A model generated the notes under the pieces. That model searched no databases. It had not been told where the DNA came from and saw only the letters and a program-made list of their open reading frames with translations. From the NCBI RefSeq assembly GCF_003143935.1, contig NZ_QFRX01000001.1:162210-223028 (forward strand): a DNA stretch of 60,819 nt, written 5' to 3'. Positions 24,234-34,182 of the stretch are shown piece after piece (the first letter of the stretch is position 1; every line of letters starts with the position of its first letter). The DNA is from Streptomyces sp. Act143 (GTDB lineage Bacteria > Actinomycetota > Actinomycetes > Streptomycetales > Streptomycetaceae). A program made the position numbers and the translations under genes.

Positions 24234-25367
24234 TCAGGAGACCGGCAGAGCGGTCCACTGCTGGTTCGTTCCGCCGTTGCAGTCCCACAGGACCAGCTGC
24301 GTACCGTCGGCGGTGGACGCGTTGGGGTCGTCGAGGCAGCGCCCGGAGACCGGGTTGCGGTAGCCGCCGTTGTACGCCTGCCATTGCTGGTTGGTGCCGC
24401 CGTTGCAGTCCCAGATCACGATCTTGGTGCCGTTGGCGGTACCGCGGCCGGTGGCATCGAGGCACTTCCCGAGCGCCCGCAGGGTGCCGTCGGTACGCGC
24501 CGACCACGTCTGCGCGACGGAGCCGTCACAGGACCGGATCTCCGCGGCGGTCCCGTTGGCGCTGTTGCCGCCGCTCACCCCCAGGCACTTGCCCGCGATC
24601 CCGGAACGCACCTGCCCGACCGCGGAATCCGGCGGCTTGATCCAGCCCGCCGCGTCCGCCGCCTGGATGCCCGCGTTGAAGGCGTCCGCCATCTTGCTGA
24701 AGCCGTTGTCGTTGGGGTGCAGGGCGTCGGACAGGTCCGCGGCGGTCAGGGCGCTCATGTCCACCAGGCGTACGTGCTTGCCGGCCGCCTGCTCGGCCTG
24801 GACGATCCCGGGCAACTTGGCGTTGAACGCGGGCCTGTTGGCCTCCTCCGTGCCGCTGGTGGAGATGATCACGGTGCCGACGAGAACGGTCGCGTCGGGG
24901 ACGGCCCTGGTGATCTGGTCGATGAGCGCGTGGAGCCGGTCGGCGGCGGTCGGGATCTGGTAGTTGCCGTTCAGGTCGTTGGTGCCGATCTCCAGGGTGA
25001 CCACGTTCGGCCGGTACCGTGCCAGCACGGAGTCCGCGATGCCGGCGATCTGGTCGATCCGCCAGCCGGAGTGGCCTTCGTTGTCGGGGTCGGACATGGT
25101 GCCGTTGCGCCCTGAGCCGACGAAGTCGAGGGTGTGTCCCGCGGCGGTCAGCTTGTTCCCGAGGAAGCTGCGGTAGCTGTTCCCGGACGGGCTGCCGACG
25201 CCCCAGGTGATCGAGTCGCCCAACGGCATCAGCCGCAAGGGCGTGGGCGCTGCGACCTGTGGTGCGGAGGGGGGTGCCTCGGCGGCGGTGGCCGCGGCGG
25301 GCCACGCGGCGCCCATGCCGAGGGTGGCCGCCAGTGCCGCGGCCAAGGGTGCCCAGTACTTCCTCAT
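24234..25367 (-). CDS. Secreted SGNH/CE3-type acetyl xylan esterase with C-terminal CBM13
   Basis: 377 residues. Signal about 1-29. The SGNH hydrolase domain shows block I PLGDSITWGVG with nucleophile S52, GTND block III, and block V DALHPND with D215/H218; GHSGWRIDQIAGIAD is typical of CE3. A trefoil module (about 250-377) has AQTWSA, NQQWQ and NQQWT. It should remove acetyl groups from xylan, complementing the GH10 enzyme whose gene starts 86 bp downstream on the same strand; co-transcription is likely. Confidence 0.9.
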   Translation of the reverse strand: MRKYWAPLAAALAATLGMGAAWPAAATAAEAPPSAPQVAAPTPLRLMPLGDSITWGVGSPSGNSYRSFLGNKLTAAGHTLDFVGSGRNGTMSDPDNEGHSGWRIDQIAGIADSVLARYRPNVVTLEIGTNDLNGNYQIPTAADRLHALIDQITRAVPDATVLVGTVIISTSGTEEANRPAFNAKLPGIVQAEQAAGKHVRLVDMSALTAADLSDALHPNDNGFSKMADAFNAGIQAADAAGWIKPPDSAVGQVRSGIAGKCLGVSGGNSANGTAAEIRSCDGSVAQTWSARTDGTLRALGKCLDATGRGTANGTKIVIWDCNGGTNQQWQAYNGGYRNPVSGRCLDDPNASTADGTQLVLWDCNGGTNQQWTALPVS

Positions 25368-25449
25368 CTGCGTTCCTCACGGGTGCGGGACAGTGGGTGG
25401 GGGTGAACGAATCGCCGGTCCATGCAGGCGTACTGGGGGCGCGAGCAGG

Positions 25450-25752
25450 TCAGCGGGGGGTGAAGTCCTGGTTGGTGTCGGTGCCGGGTGTGTTCTTGCA
25501 CGGCCACTGGTCCGGTCGCCGACCCGGGGCGCTGCTGCCGCCGTGCAGGTCGAGACACAGTGGGCCGTTGTGGTTCTCGAAGGCATACGAGCCGTCGGAC
25601 AGCTGCACCAGCAGCCACAGTGCGGTGGCTGCTCCGTTGGCGGACTGCTGCACGATGTTCGGCGTACCGGCGGTCGTGAAACCACCCCGTAGCCCCGGGA
25701 ATTGGTGTTCCACGCCGGCTGCTGCACGGTGAGGGTTCCGGAGACCGGCCAC
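25450..25752 (-). pseudogene. Decayed C-terminus of a GH39-like/ricin protein paralogous to 15655-17487
   Basis: The minus-strand segment TAGTPNIVQQSANGAATALW, SDGSYAFENHNGPLCLDLHG and QWPCKNTPGTDTNQDF aligns with the final ~75 residues of the 15655-17487 protein. Immediately upstream, near 25684, the frame changes: SGTLTVQQPAWNTNSRGYG in a second frame looks like another enzyme's beta-strand end. There is no signal peptide or catalytic domain. It is probably the product of a deletion joining two module-bearing genes. Confidence 0.75.
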
Positions 25753-25770
25753 GGGCTGGAGCCGCTTTCC

Positions 25771-27361
<1,591 letters not shown>

Positions 27362-27422
27362 CCGATCTCCCTACCGTGCCGGCGGAACCCAGTCGGGTTC
27401 TGTGCTGGTGGCGCTGACGACT

Positions 27423-27434
27423 GCGCAAGCGCTT
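27423..27434. promoter_or_regulatory. LacI-like core GCGCAAGCGCTT upstream of the GH54 gene
   Basis: It contains the 8-bp palindrome AAGCGCTT and lies 62 bp upstream of the 27361 start codon. An exactly inverted copy (AAGCGCTTGCGC) is at 27870-27881. AAGCGCTT cores are frequent in LacI-family operators; no specific regulator can be named. Confidence 0.4.
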
Positions 27435-28010
27435 GGAGGTGCCGAACTTTCAGGGGGATTGCAGAGAGGTTTCGGGGGGAGACGGTGCTCTCGATTCCGC
27501 AGTGCTGTCAAGGGTCCTGACTCCCCCGTCCGCCCCGGACAACGAATCGGTTCGATCGCCGATCTCCCCGGATCCCCGTCGAACGGCCCGCTCGAGCAGA
27601 TCCCGCGTGACAGTGGACGAGCTGCGCGGCAGGCCCGCACGCCGACTCTGCTCGGCGAGTCGCGCGGGTCGGACCGGCGGCGGGCCGCAATCGCTCGGAC
27701 ATCCCCTGCAACGCCACTGACCTGGTACGTGGCCGCCGAACAGCGGTTGACGAGGGGACAGTGCGCACGGCACCGGCCAGCGAGACGGCCCCCGACCCGT
27801 CCCCGGGCGCCCTCTTCGGCGTGCGGGACGCCATTGCCCCCACCCCTCGCCGGTCGTACCATCTCGTCGAAGCGCTTGCGCGGAACCGATTCGATTCCCG
27901 CCTTCCCGCAATAGGTGAGACGCGGAACGTGTGACGGGCCCGGCAGCCCGGTGCCGCTCCCGCGTGCCTGTGGGGCTCGGGTGTTGTGATTCTGCGTCAC
28001 TTTCGTACGG

Positions 28011-28115
28011 CAGAGCGGCACTTCGGCGCGGCAGTGCGGCACTTCGGCGCGGCAGTGCGGCACTTCGGCGCGGTGGTGCGGCGCTTCGGCGCGGTGGTGC
28101 GGCGCTTCAGTGCTG
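28011..28115. repeat. Minisatellite: about five tandem 21-bp units
   Basis: Units begin at 28011, 28032, 28053, 28074 and 28095, with consensus CAGTGCGGCACTTCGGCGCG plus G. Copies 2 and 3 are identical, 4 has TGG for CAG and GCG for GCA, and 5 is partial. A 21-bp unit keeps frame in every reading frame, which is why long open frames run through it. Confidence 0.9.
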
Positions 28116-28204
28116 GGACGCACGGATGGGCGCGCCTTTCCCTGGGCCGGCATCCGGAAGCGGTCGCCCTGTGGAACGCTTCCGGCGGAGACGTCGGCCG
28201 TGGC

Positions 28205-28420
28205 GCGGAGGAGGGCGCGGGGTTCGTAGCGGCTGAGGCCGGCAAGGGCGGGCTGATCGAGGCGGATCCGGTGGTTCAAGGGCCAGATCTGGCCGTCGTG
28301 GGCGCGACCGCAGAGGTGGAGGTCGATGCCCGCGGCTGCCACCCGGTCGGTGAACTCGGGCTGGAGCGCCAGGAGCAGGACGGGCGGGTGCGGGTCAGCG
28401 CCGTCCAGGGCCCGGCGAGT
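28205..28420 (-). pseudogene. Metallophosphoesterase C-terminal remnant
   Basis: The minus strand reads PPVLLLALQPEFTDRVAAAG, IDLHLCGRAHDGQIWPLNHR and IRLDQPALAGLSRYE. This aligns with the conserved end of calcineurin-like phosphoesterases, where SGHTHGGQIWP is expected. Here the motif is CGRAHDGQ, so a metal-binding His and a Gly are lost. Upstream and downstream homology fades and the minisatellite follows. It is a decayed gene. Confidence 0.7.
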
Positions 28421-28972
28421 TGGGCGCGGTGGCCCGCCGGCGGCGTTTGCCACCCCCATCGGCACCCAGGTAGCTGCCGACATGGTCGATCGCCAGACTG
28501 ACCGACCGGTTCGCTCGGGACCGGCCTCGGTCATGAATCTGTCGGTCCGGCGACCACGCCCGTCCACCAGGCCCGCTTTTGCATGACCCGCAGGCCGACG
28601 CCGCGCGGGGACCACCGGACACGACGGGTCGCAGCCCCGCATGCCAGGTGGCTCAGCCGACGAGCGCACGGGTACACGGCTTGCCGCCGTCCGCCCCATC
28701 CCCGCCGGGCGCCGACCGGCCTGGTAGCGCCCTGGGGTGGCGACGGTGTCCGGTTTCCGCGACGGCGTGGATCGAGTCGACGGCGCGGGTCGAGTCGCCG
28801 AAGTCATCGAACGCGGCGTGGAAAACCACGCCACCGCCACCGGCCCCATCCCACGAGGCCGGTGAGTCTTGGGACACGCTTTACGCGACACATGCAACTG
28901 CAACCCGCGCCGTCTCTGTCTGACAGGAAGACGGGCCCGTCAGGGCCGAAGAGCGAGAAAACGGGGCAGTTC

Positions 28973-29959
28973 GTGGGACGGCGCAAGAACAGCATATGGG
29001 TCGCATTCGTCACGGGTGTGATGCTGGTGGGCGCGAGCGCCTGCGGCGGGGGCGGCAGTGACAAGGCGAGCGGCGACGACGCAAAGGCGTCGGGAAAGCC
29101 GAGTGCGAGCACCTCCCCGTCACCCACGAAACCTGCGGGCCCGCCGATGCTGCTGGAGACCATCACCCCGCAGACGGGAACGACGGTCGGCGTCGCCATG
29201 CCCATCTCGGTGATCTTCACGAACCCTGTGGCGGCCAAGGCCCGAGCCACAGTGGAGAAGCACATGAAGGTGAGCGCCTCACAGACGGTGGCCGGCGCCT
29301 GGCACTGGATGGGCGACAAGCGTGCCGACTGGCGCCCGAAGACGTACTGGCCCTCCGGCACGACGGTGAGGATCGACGCCGATATGACAGGCGTCAGCAA
29401 TGGCAACGGACGCTACGGCGTGCACAGTTACACGCACACGTTCAAGGTTGGTGACGATGTGCGTGCGGACGTCTCGGTGACCGGCCACACCATGAAGGTC
29501 ACCCGCAACGGCGCTCCGGTGCGTACCCTGTCCATCAACGCGGGCAGCGCCGAGTACCCGACGTGGGACGGCACGATGGCCGTCATCGACAAGCAGGAAA
29601 AGGTCCACATGACCTCCTGCAGCGTCGGAATCAGCTGTGACAAGGGCAACCCGAACTACTACGACCTGACACTGCCCTGGGACATCCACCTCACCCAGTC
29701 CGGCACCTACGTCCACTACTCCACCGGCGACCCCAACCCGGGCAGCGGCAGCGCCCGCGGCTCGCACGGCTGCGTGCACCTGTCCCTGTCGGACGCCAAG
29801 TGGTTCTACGAACAGGTCAAGCAGGGCGACCCCGTCACCGTCACCGGCTCACCCCGCGGCAAAGCCCCGGCCGACAACGGCTACGCCGATTTCAACCTGG
29901 ATTGGGACCAGTGGCTCGCCGGCAGCGCAACCGGCGAGCAGACGACCGCCACCCTTTGA
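28973..29959 (+). CDS. L,D-transpeptidase lipoprotein (Ig-like plus YkuD domain)
   Basis: 328 residues from the GTG at 28973, chosen because the signal begins directly after it (RRKNSIWVAFVTGVMLVG). The cysteine in GASACGGG is a plausible lipobox Cys. A Ser/Pro/Lys linker precedes an Ig-like region (about 65-170, LETITPQTGTTVGVAMPISV) and the YkuD catalytic domain (about 180-300) with the active-site motif SARGSHGCVHLSLSDA. It makes 3-3 cross-links in peptidoglycan at the outer membrane face, as in mycobacterial LdtMt2-type enzymes. An accessory C-terminal tail of about 40 residues is Trp/Asp-rich (FNLDWDQWLAG). Confidence 0.93.
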   Translation: MGRRKNSIWVAFVTGVMLVGASACGGGGSDKASGDDAKASGKPSASTSPSPTKPAGPPMLLETITPQTGTTVGVAMPISVIFTNPVAAKARATVEKHMKVSASQTVAGAWHWMGDKRADWRPKTYWPSGTTVRIDADMTGVSNGNGRYGVHSYTHTFKVGDDVRADVSVTGHTMKVTRNGAPVRTLSINAGSAEYPTWDGTMAVIDKQEKVHMTSCSVGISCDKGNPNYYDLTLPWDIHLTQSGTYVHYSTGDPNPGSGSARGSHGCVHLSLSDAKWFYEQVKQGDPVTVTGSPRGKAPADNGYADFNLDWDQWLAGSATGEQTTATL

Positions 29960-30201
29960 GTGTGTCGGCGACAGCTGTGCGAGCAGGCGGTAGGCATCGT
30001 GATGCGGACCAGGAAACCGCCGAGAGTATCGTCCGGTCCCTCGCGCCTGGCACCCGGCGCGAGGGCGCCAGGGCGCCAGGGCCGACGCCTTGATGGTGAA
30101 AAGGGGAGCTTCCGCCCAACCGCCTTCACCCGTACACGCTGAAGTGATCTCCGTCTCGCCGTGCTGTCGCGGGCATGCCCGGTTCGCATGCCGTCGGTTG
30201 G

Positions 30202-30711
30202 CTAGACGACCGTCTTGCAGTACACGGCGTGCCCGTGATCACGAGCGCGGCAGGCGAGGGCGCGAAACGCGGCGATGGTGTCCTGGACATCGATGAAGTC
30301 GGCGAACGGGGCTTCGGGGATGTCGAACCACTGAAGTGCCAGCAGCGGCAGGTGTTCGTCATGGATCTCGGCGAGCGTTGCGATCCATTCGTCGGGCAGT
30401 CGTTGCAGGAGCAGGCCGGTCTCCCAAGGGGAGTCCTGTCCTGGCCTGTCCTCTCCCTGCGGCCACAACCTCTCGTCTGGCCAGACGAGCGCAGGTGCGG
30501 TGGCATGGACGTCGAAAGGCACTCCTTTGGCAAAGGCTACGAGCTGCCCCAGCACGACGTTCGGATCGAGGCCCTTGGCGTCGAACCAATCGGCGTCGTG
30601 ATCGTTGAGACCAGCTCCGGAGTGCTGATCCCAGTTTCCGCCGGGCCCGACGGACCAGTCGACCGCGGCAGAGGCGTCCGGTGCCCGGAAGTAGTCATGG
30701 AGTATGCCCAT
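30202..30711 (-). CDS. Hypothetical protein (MGILHDYFRA family)
   Basis: 169 residues from Met at 30711; MGILHDYFRAPDASAAV is a recurrent actinobacterial N-terminus of small acidic cytoplasmic proteins. The sequence has no signal or membrane segment and is rich in Asp, Trp and Leu (DWSVGPGG, LALQWFDIPEAPFADFIDV). No catalytic motif seen. It stands alone with no operon partner. Function unknown. Confidence 0.65.
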   Translation of the reverse strand: MGILHDYFRAPDASAAVDWSVGPGGNWDQHSGAGLNDHDADWFDAKGLDPNVVLGQLVAFAKGVPFDVHATAPALVWPDERLWPQGEDRPGQDSPWETGLLLQRLPDEWIATLAEIHDEHLPLLALQWFDIPEAPFADFIDVQDTIAAFRALACRARDHGHAVYCKTVV

Positions 30712-31264
30712 GGCCTGAAGCGTAGCGACCACGTATCACGCGGATTTGGAGACGGGATGGTCAAGGACGCCGGTGGGAGCGGAGGCTGGCCCTGACGGAC
30801 AGACGGGCCGCGACGTGCGCGCGCCTGGCTTCTGCGCGGCCGGCTCCTACTTCGGCGGGCCGGCGCTCTTTACCGATCGAGCGGCGGCCTGATCGCAATG
30901 GCCCCGACCGTGGTGCCGTGCGTCATCCTCGGCCTGCCCTGGTACGCGGGAGCCCTCGGCTTCCTCCTGACCGGTGGGACCCCAACGCCCCTCCCCTGCC
31001 GCCCGCCGCACCCCGATCCGGATGCGGCGGGCGGTCCGCGTGTTTCGAACCTCAACCCGAGTTGTGGCCGAGCAGCAGGAGTTCGCGCCCCGCCGAGGCG
31101 TGGCCGGCAACAGCTTCCATGGCCCCGCCGCTCTGCAGGTCGGAGGCCACATGCAGTTCGCACCGCTGGCCGAACAGACCGCACCTCGTCTTGTCCGCAG
31201 CTGCCGGCGGTGAGCTGTCGCCGGCAGCTGTGCGTGCCACGGGCGGGCGTTGTCGGGCTCTGTG
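30712..31264. other. Intergenic region
   Basis: About 550 bp. It would hold the promoter of the 30202-30711 gene and the end of the protease gene. A plus-strand stretch near 31060-31170 reads GNSFHGPAALQVGGHMQFAP, faintly like N-terminal tags of actinobacterial NTPases, but has no continuation. An inverted repeat GCTGCCGGCGG/... around 31195-31220 (CAGCTGCCGGCGGTGAGCTGTCGCCGGCAGCTG) is a strong hairpin and may terminate the protease transcript. Confidence 0.45.
31195..31232 (-). terminator. Hairpin downstream of the subtilase gene
   Basis: CAGCTGCCGGCGGTGAG... pairs with ...TCGCCGGCAGCTG: an 11-bp near-perfect stem (AGCTGCCGGCG / CGCCGGCAGCT) with a short loop about 35-70 bp beyond the protease stop. 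It fits an intrinsic terminator. Confidence 0.6.
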
Positions 31265-33064
31265 CTAGAAGGTCAGGTTCCAAGCGTCGATCTTGCCCGT
31301 GTCGGAGGCTGCGTTGTCGTTGACGCGCAGCTTCCAGGTGCCGTTCGCGACCTCGGCGGAGGCGTTCACGGTGTAGGTCTGTGCGATGTTGTCGGCGCTG
31401 CCGCCGGAGTGGTTGTGCAGCGTGTAGACGGTGCCGTCCGGGGCCACCAGGTCGACCTTCAGGTCACCGATGTAGGAGTGCTTGATGTCCACACCCACCT
31501 TGAGGGTGGCCGGGGCGTTGCCGGTCACACCCGTGACGGTGATCGGGCTCTCCACGGTCGCGTTGTCGTTGATGGCGAAGTCCGCAAGGTTCTCGAAGTA
31601 CTTGCCGGGCGGCGGGGTGGTCCCCACGGCCTTGAGCGCGTCGACCTGGCCCTCGCCGAAGAACGAGTTGTTGGCCGTCGTGCCCGTGCAGCGGCTGTCC
31701 GAGGGGCAGGCGATGTCGTTGGCCTGGGCGGCCAGCCTGGCGCGCAGGTCCGCCGGGGTGATGCCCGGGTTGGCGCTGGCGATGAGTGCCGCCACGCCCG
31801 CCACGTGCGGGGTGGCCATCGAGGTGCCGCTCTTGCTGCCGTAGCCGCCGCCGGGGACGGTGGAGTACACGTTGCTGCCCGGCGCCGCGATGTCGATGAC
31901 GCCCTGACCGTAGTTGGAGAACGAGGCCTTCGTGACGCCCGTGCCGTTGGCCGCGACCGTGACCACGCCCGGCAGTTCGGTCGGGATGTCGAGGCAGGCG
32001 TTGGTGATGGTGCGGGTGACCGGCGTCGAGTCGTTCGGGCTCGCGGAGTCGGTCGTCTTGTGGGCGAGGTCGTAGTTCTCGTTGCCCGCTGCGGCGACCT
32101 GGAGGGAGCCCTTGCTCTCGGCGTACTCCTGGGCGCGCTTGACACCTTCGATGATGGCGGCCTGGTCGATGTTGTCCGGGCAGTTGAACTGCCACGGATC
32201 GGTGTAGTAGCTGTTGTTGGTGACCTTGAAGCCGTGGTCACCGGCCCACACGAAGCCGCAGATGGTGTTCTCGGCGAAGAAGAAGGAGTTGCCCGGCTCG
32301 GCGACCCGGACCGCGGCGATCTTCACCCCGGGAGCCACGCCGACGACGCCCTTGCCGTTCTTGGCCGCGGCGATGGTGCCCGCCACGTGGGTGCCGTGCG
32401 TGTCGACGTCCCGCCAGGCGCCGGCACGGGTGTCGGGCTTGCCGTAGGCGCAGGAGACCGAGTCGGCCGCGTCGAAGTTGGGCGCCAGGTCCTGGTGCTG
32501 GTCGTCCACACCGGTGTCCAGGACGCCGACCGTGACGGAGGCGGAGCCCGGGTTCACGGCCCAGGCCTGGTCGGCCTTGATCTGGCTCATGTCGGCGCGG
32601 ACCGGTTCTCCGGCCGGGGTCGAGGCCTGGGCCGGATTGGCCGGGAGTGCCGGGGTGTAGGCGTCGGCCGGGACGTCCGACGTGCGCGTGGCGCCGACCT
32701 GCTGCACGCCGGCGACGCTGCGCATGGTGGCGGCGAATGTGCTGGACGTCGAGTGGGCGACGATCACGCCGATGGCGTCGAAGTTCGAGAAGACGGTGCC
32801 GCCGTTGGCCGCGATCGCGGAGCGGACCGTCGAATTGTCACCGGGGGCGGTGATCACGAGGTAGGCGCGCGTGCCGGCCACCCAGGCCGCACTCGGGGAA
32901 GCGGTCGCGGCGGCCGGGCCGTGGGCCTTGGCGGCCGGCGCGGTGGAGGGGACGACCGGGAGCGTACCCGCGAGGGCGCCCGGGGCGCCGAACGCGAGGG
33001 CGGCGCCGAGCGTGGCCGCCAGCACCAACGTGCGTCTCGGTCGGCTGGATATGTGGGGTATCAA
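31265..33064 (-). CDS. Secreted subtilisin-like (S8) protease with C-terminal P-domain
   Basis: 599 residues. The TTG at 33064 is chosen because GGAGG lies 5-9 nt upstream and the signal peptide (RPRRTLVLAATLGAALAFG) begins right after; no Met serves. An inhibitor-like propeptide (about 60-155) precedes the catalytic domain with D183 (VGVLDTGVDD), H223 (VDTHGTHVAGT) and the serine in SGTSMATPHVAG. The last ~115 residues are a P/proprotein-convertase beta-sandwich (ITVTGVTGNAPATLKVGVDI, HSYIGDLKVDLVAPDGT, NGTWKLRVND). It is an extracellular protease; target unknown. Confidence 0.93.
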   Translation of the reverse strand: MIPHISSRPRRTLVLAATLGAALAFGAPGALAGTLPVVPSTAPAAKAHGPAAATASPSAAWVAGTRAYLVITAPGDNSTVRSAIAANGGTVFSNFDAIGVIVAHSTSSTFAATMRSVAGVQQVGATRTSDVPADAYTPALPANPAQASTPAGEPVRADMSQIKADQAWAVNPGSASVTVGVLDTGVDDQHQDLAPNFDAADSVSCAYGKPDTRAGAWRDVDTHGTHVAGTIAAAKNGKGVVGVAPGVKIAAVRVAEPGNSFFFAENTICGFVWAGDHGFKVTNNSYYTDPWQFNCPDNIDQAAIIEGVKRAQEYAESKGSLQVAAAGNENYDLAHKTTDSASPNDSTPVTRTITNACLDIPTELPGVVTVAANGTGVTKASFSNYGQGVIDIAAPGSNVYSTVPGGGYGSKSGTSMATPHVAGVAALIASANPGITPADLRARLAAQANDIACPSDSRCTGTTANNSFFGEGQVDALKAVGTTPPPGKYFENLADFAINDNATVESPITVTGVTGNAPATLKVGVDIKHSYIGDLKVDLVAPDGTVYTLHNHSGGSADNIAQTYTVNASAEVANGTWKLRVNDNAASDTGKIDAWNLTF

Positions 33065-33458
33065 TGCGTCCTCCGAAGACGGCCCGGCCGCGCTGAAGGC
33101 ACCGGCCGGGCCGTACGAAACCAGTGGTGGGTGCAAGATGTCAGGTGCATGCCCTTGCGGGGAAGTACCTTTCCGTACAGGGGCGTAGCGGAGGCATGAC
33201 TGAAAAGCGACGTACTGTGTGCCAGCATGGCGGCGCGGGCGTAGGGGCCCGCCGTAGACGGGATGTCGAGGAGTTCGCCGCGGTGGCGGGCGACGGGAGC
33301 GATGGACACGCCATGGTCGCGGCCGACCGGGGCGCGGCGACCGGCTCGTTCAACGTAGGCGTCTCGTCCGGCGACGCGCGTTCGGTCCCGGGTCAGGTTC
33401 CGCGCCAGTTCGGGGCGGCTTCGTCGGTCGGTCTGCGGGTCGTGAGTCGTCTTCCGAG
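33065..33458. other. Intergenic region upstream of the subtilase gene
   Basis: About 390 bp between a hypothetical gene and the protease start. It should contain the protease promoter. No operator-like palindrome or coding sequence is recognised. Confidence 0.4.
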
Positions 33459-33977
33459 TCACCGAACGGGTGGCGGTGGCGCGGCCCGCGTACGGGCGAT
33501 TGAGGCTGCGTCGTCAGGAGCCTCGGTCAAAGCCCTGGGAGAATACGAGATGGGTTCAACGCGCCGTAGGTGCACTCGCAGGTCGAGGATGTCGAACCGG
33601 TTACACGAACCGGACAGGTCGTGGAACTGTTCGGGTTCAAAGACGTCGTCCGGGGCGAACGCACAGTACAGCAGGCTCTCTTCGCGTATGACGGCGCTGA
33701 TCACGTCCCCGAACGGGTCAAAGACCAGCGGCACTCCCCTCGCACTGTCCTCGGCAACCCGCGCCGCCTCCTCGCCCAGGGTGCTGAGCGCTTGCGCCGA
33801 CTGCTCGCCGAAGACGGATGGGACGCCCGCATTGAAGACCCTGGCCGCGAAGGAGTGGGCGCCGACGCGGCTGCGGATGGCGTTCTCCAGGCCGCAGTTC
33901 TTGCCTGCCGAGTCGGGATCACGGGTTGGCCGTATCGGCGGGTAAGCCGAGGTGTGCACCTGCTCGGCTTCGGTCAT
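33459..33977 (-). CDS. Hypothetical protein
   Basis: 172 residues. Unrecognised. It has no signal peptide or membrane helix. The central part (ARGVPLVFDPFGDVISAVIR and LLYCAFAPDDVFEPEQFHDL) looks like a folded globular domain, while the last ~20 residues (TRAAPPPPVR) look like read-through of a decayed end. It begins about 200 bp beyond the LacI stop. It may be a real small cytoplasmic protein or a fragment. Confidence 0.45.
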   Translation of the reverse strand: MTEAEQVHTSAYPPIRPTRDPDSAGKNCGLENAIRSRVGAHSFAARVFNAGVPSVFGEQSAQALSTLGEEAARVAEDSARGVPLVFDPFGDVISAVIREESLLYCAFAPDDVFEPEQFHDLSGSCNRFDILDLRVHLRRVEPISYSPRALTEAPDDAASIARTRAAPPPPVR

Positions 33978-34182
33978 TCAGCGGGTAGCGGGCGATTTTT
34001 TGTGCAGCGCTCCAGGCGGTCCACCCGTCGGTTGGGACTCAACGCGGAGGGCTCGGACATCGTCCGTAGTAGGGCCTCACGGTGCCGGCAAGCTGCGCTG
34101 GATTGACCGCAACCTCCTGATCGGGGCCTCGTCGGTGAATCCCGTGGTCGGGCAGCCGGCTGACCAGCATCCCCGCATGGAC

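Larger units (their letters stand above)
27362..28972. other. 1.6-kb gene-poor, degraded stretch
   Basis: Apart from the pseudogene, minisatellite and operator-like sites annotated separately, no intact gene is recognisable. Long open frames on both strands have atypical composition and no motifs. A Glu/Gly-poor basic frame around 27500-27840 may be further decayed coding DNA. Confidence 0.5.

Noticed and set aside
27371..28903. 510-residue minus-strand open frame
   Set aside because: Only the metallophosphoesterase remnant part is recognisable; the rest is decayed DNA and a 21-bp repeat that keeps frames open.
31060..31170. Plus-strand peptide GNSFHGPAALQVGG resembling an NTPase-associated tag
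   Set aside because: Too short, no continuation or ribosome site.
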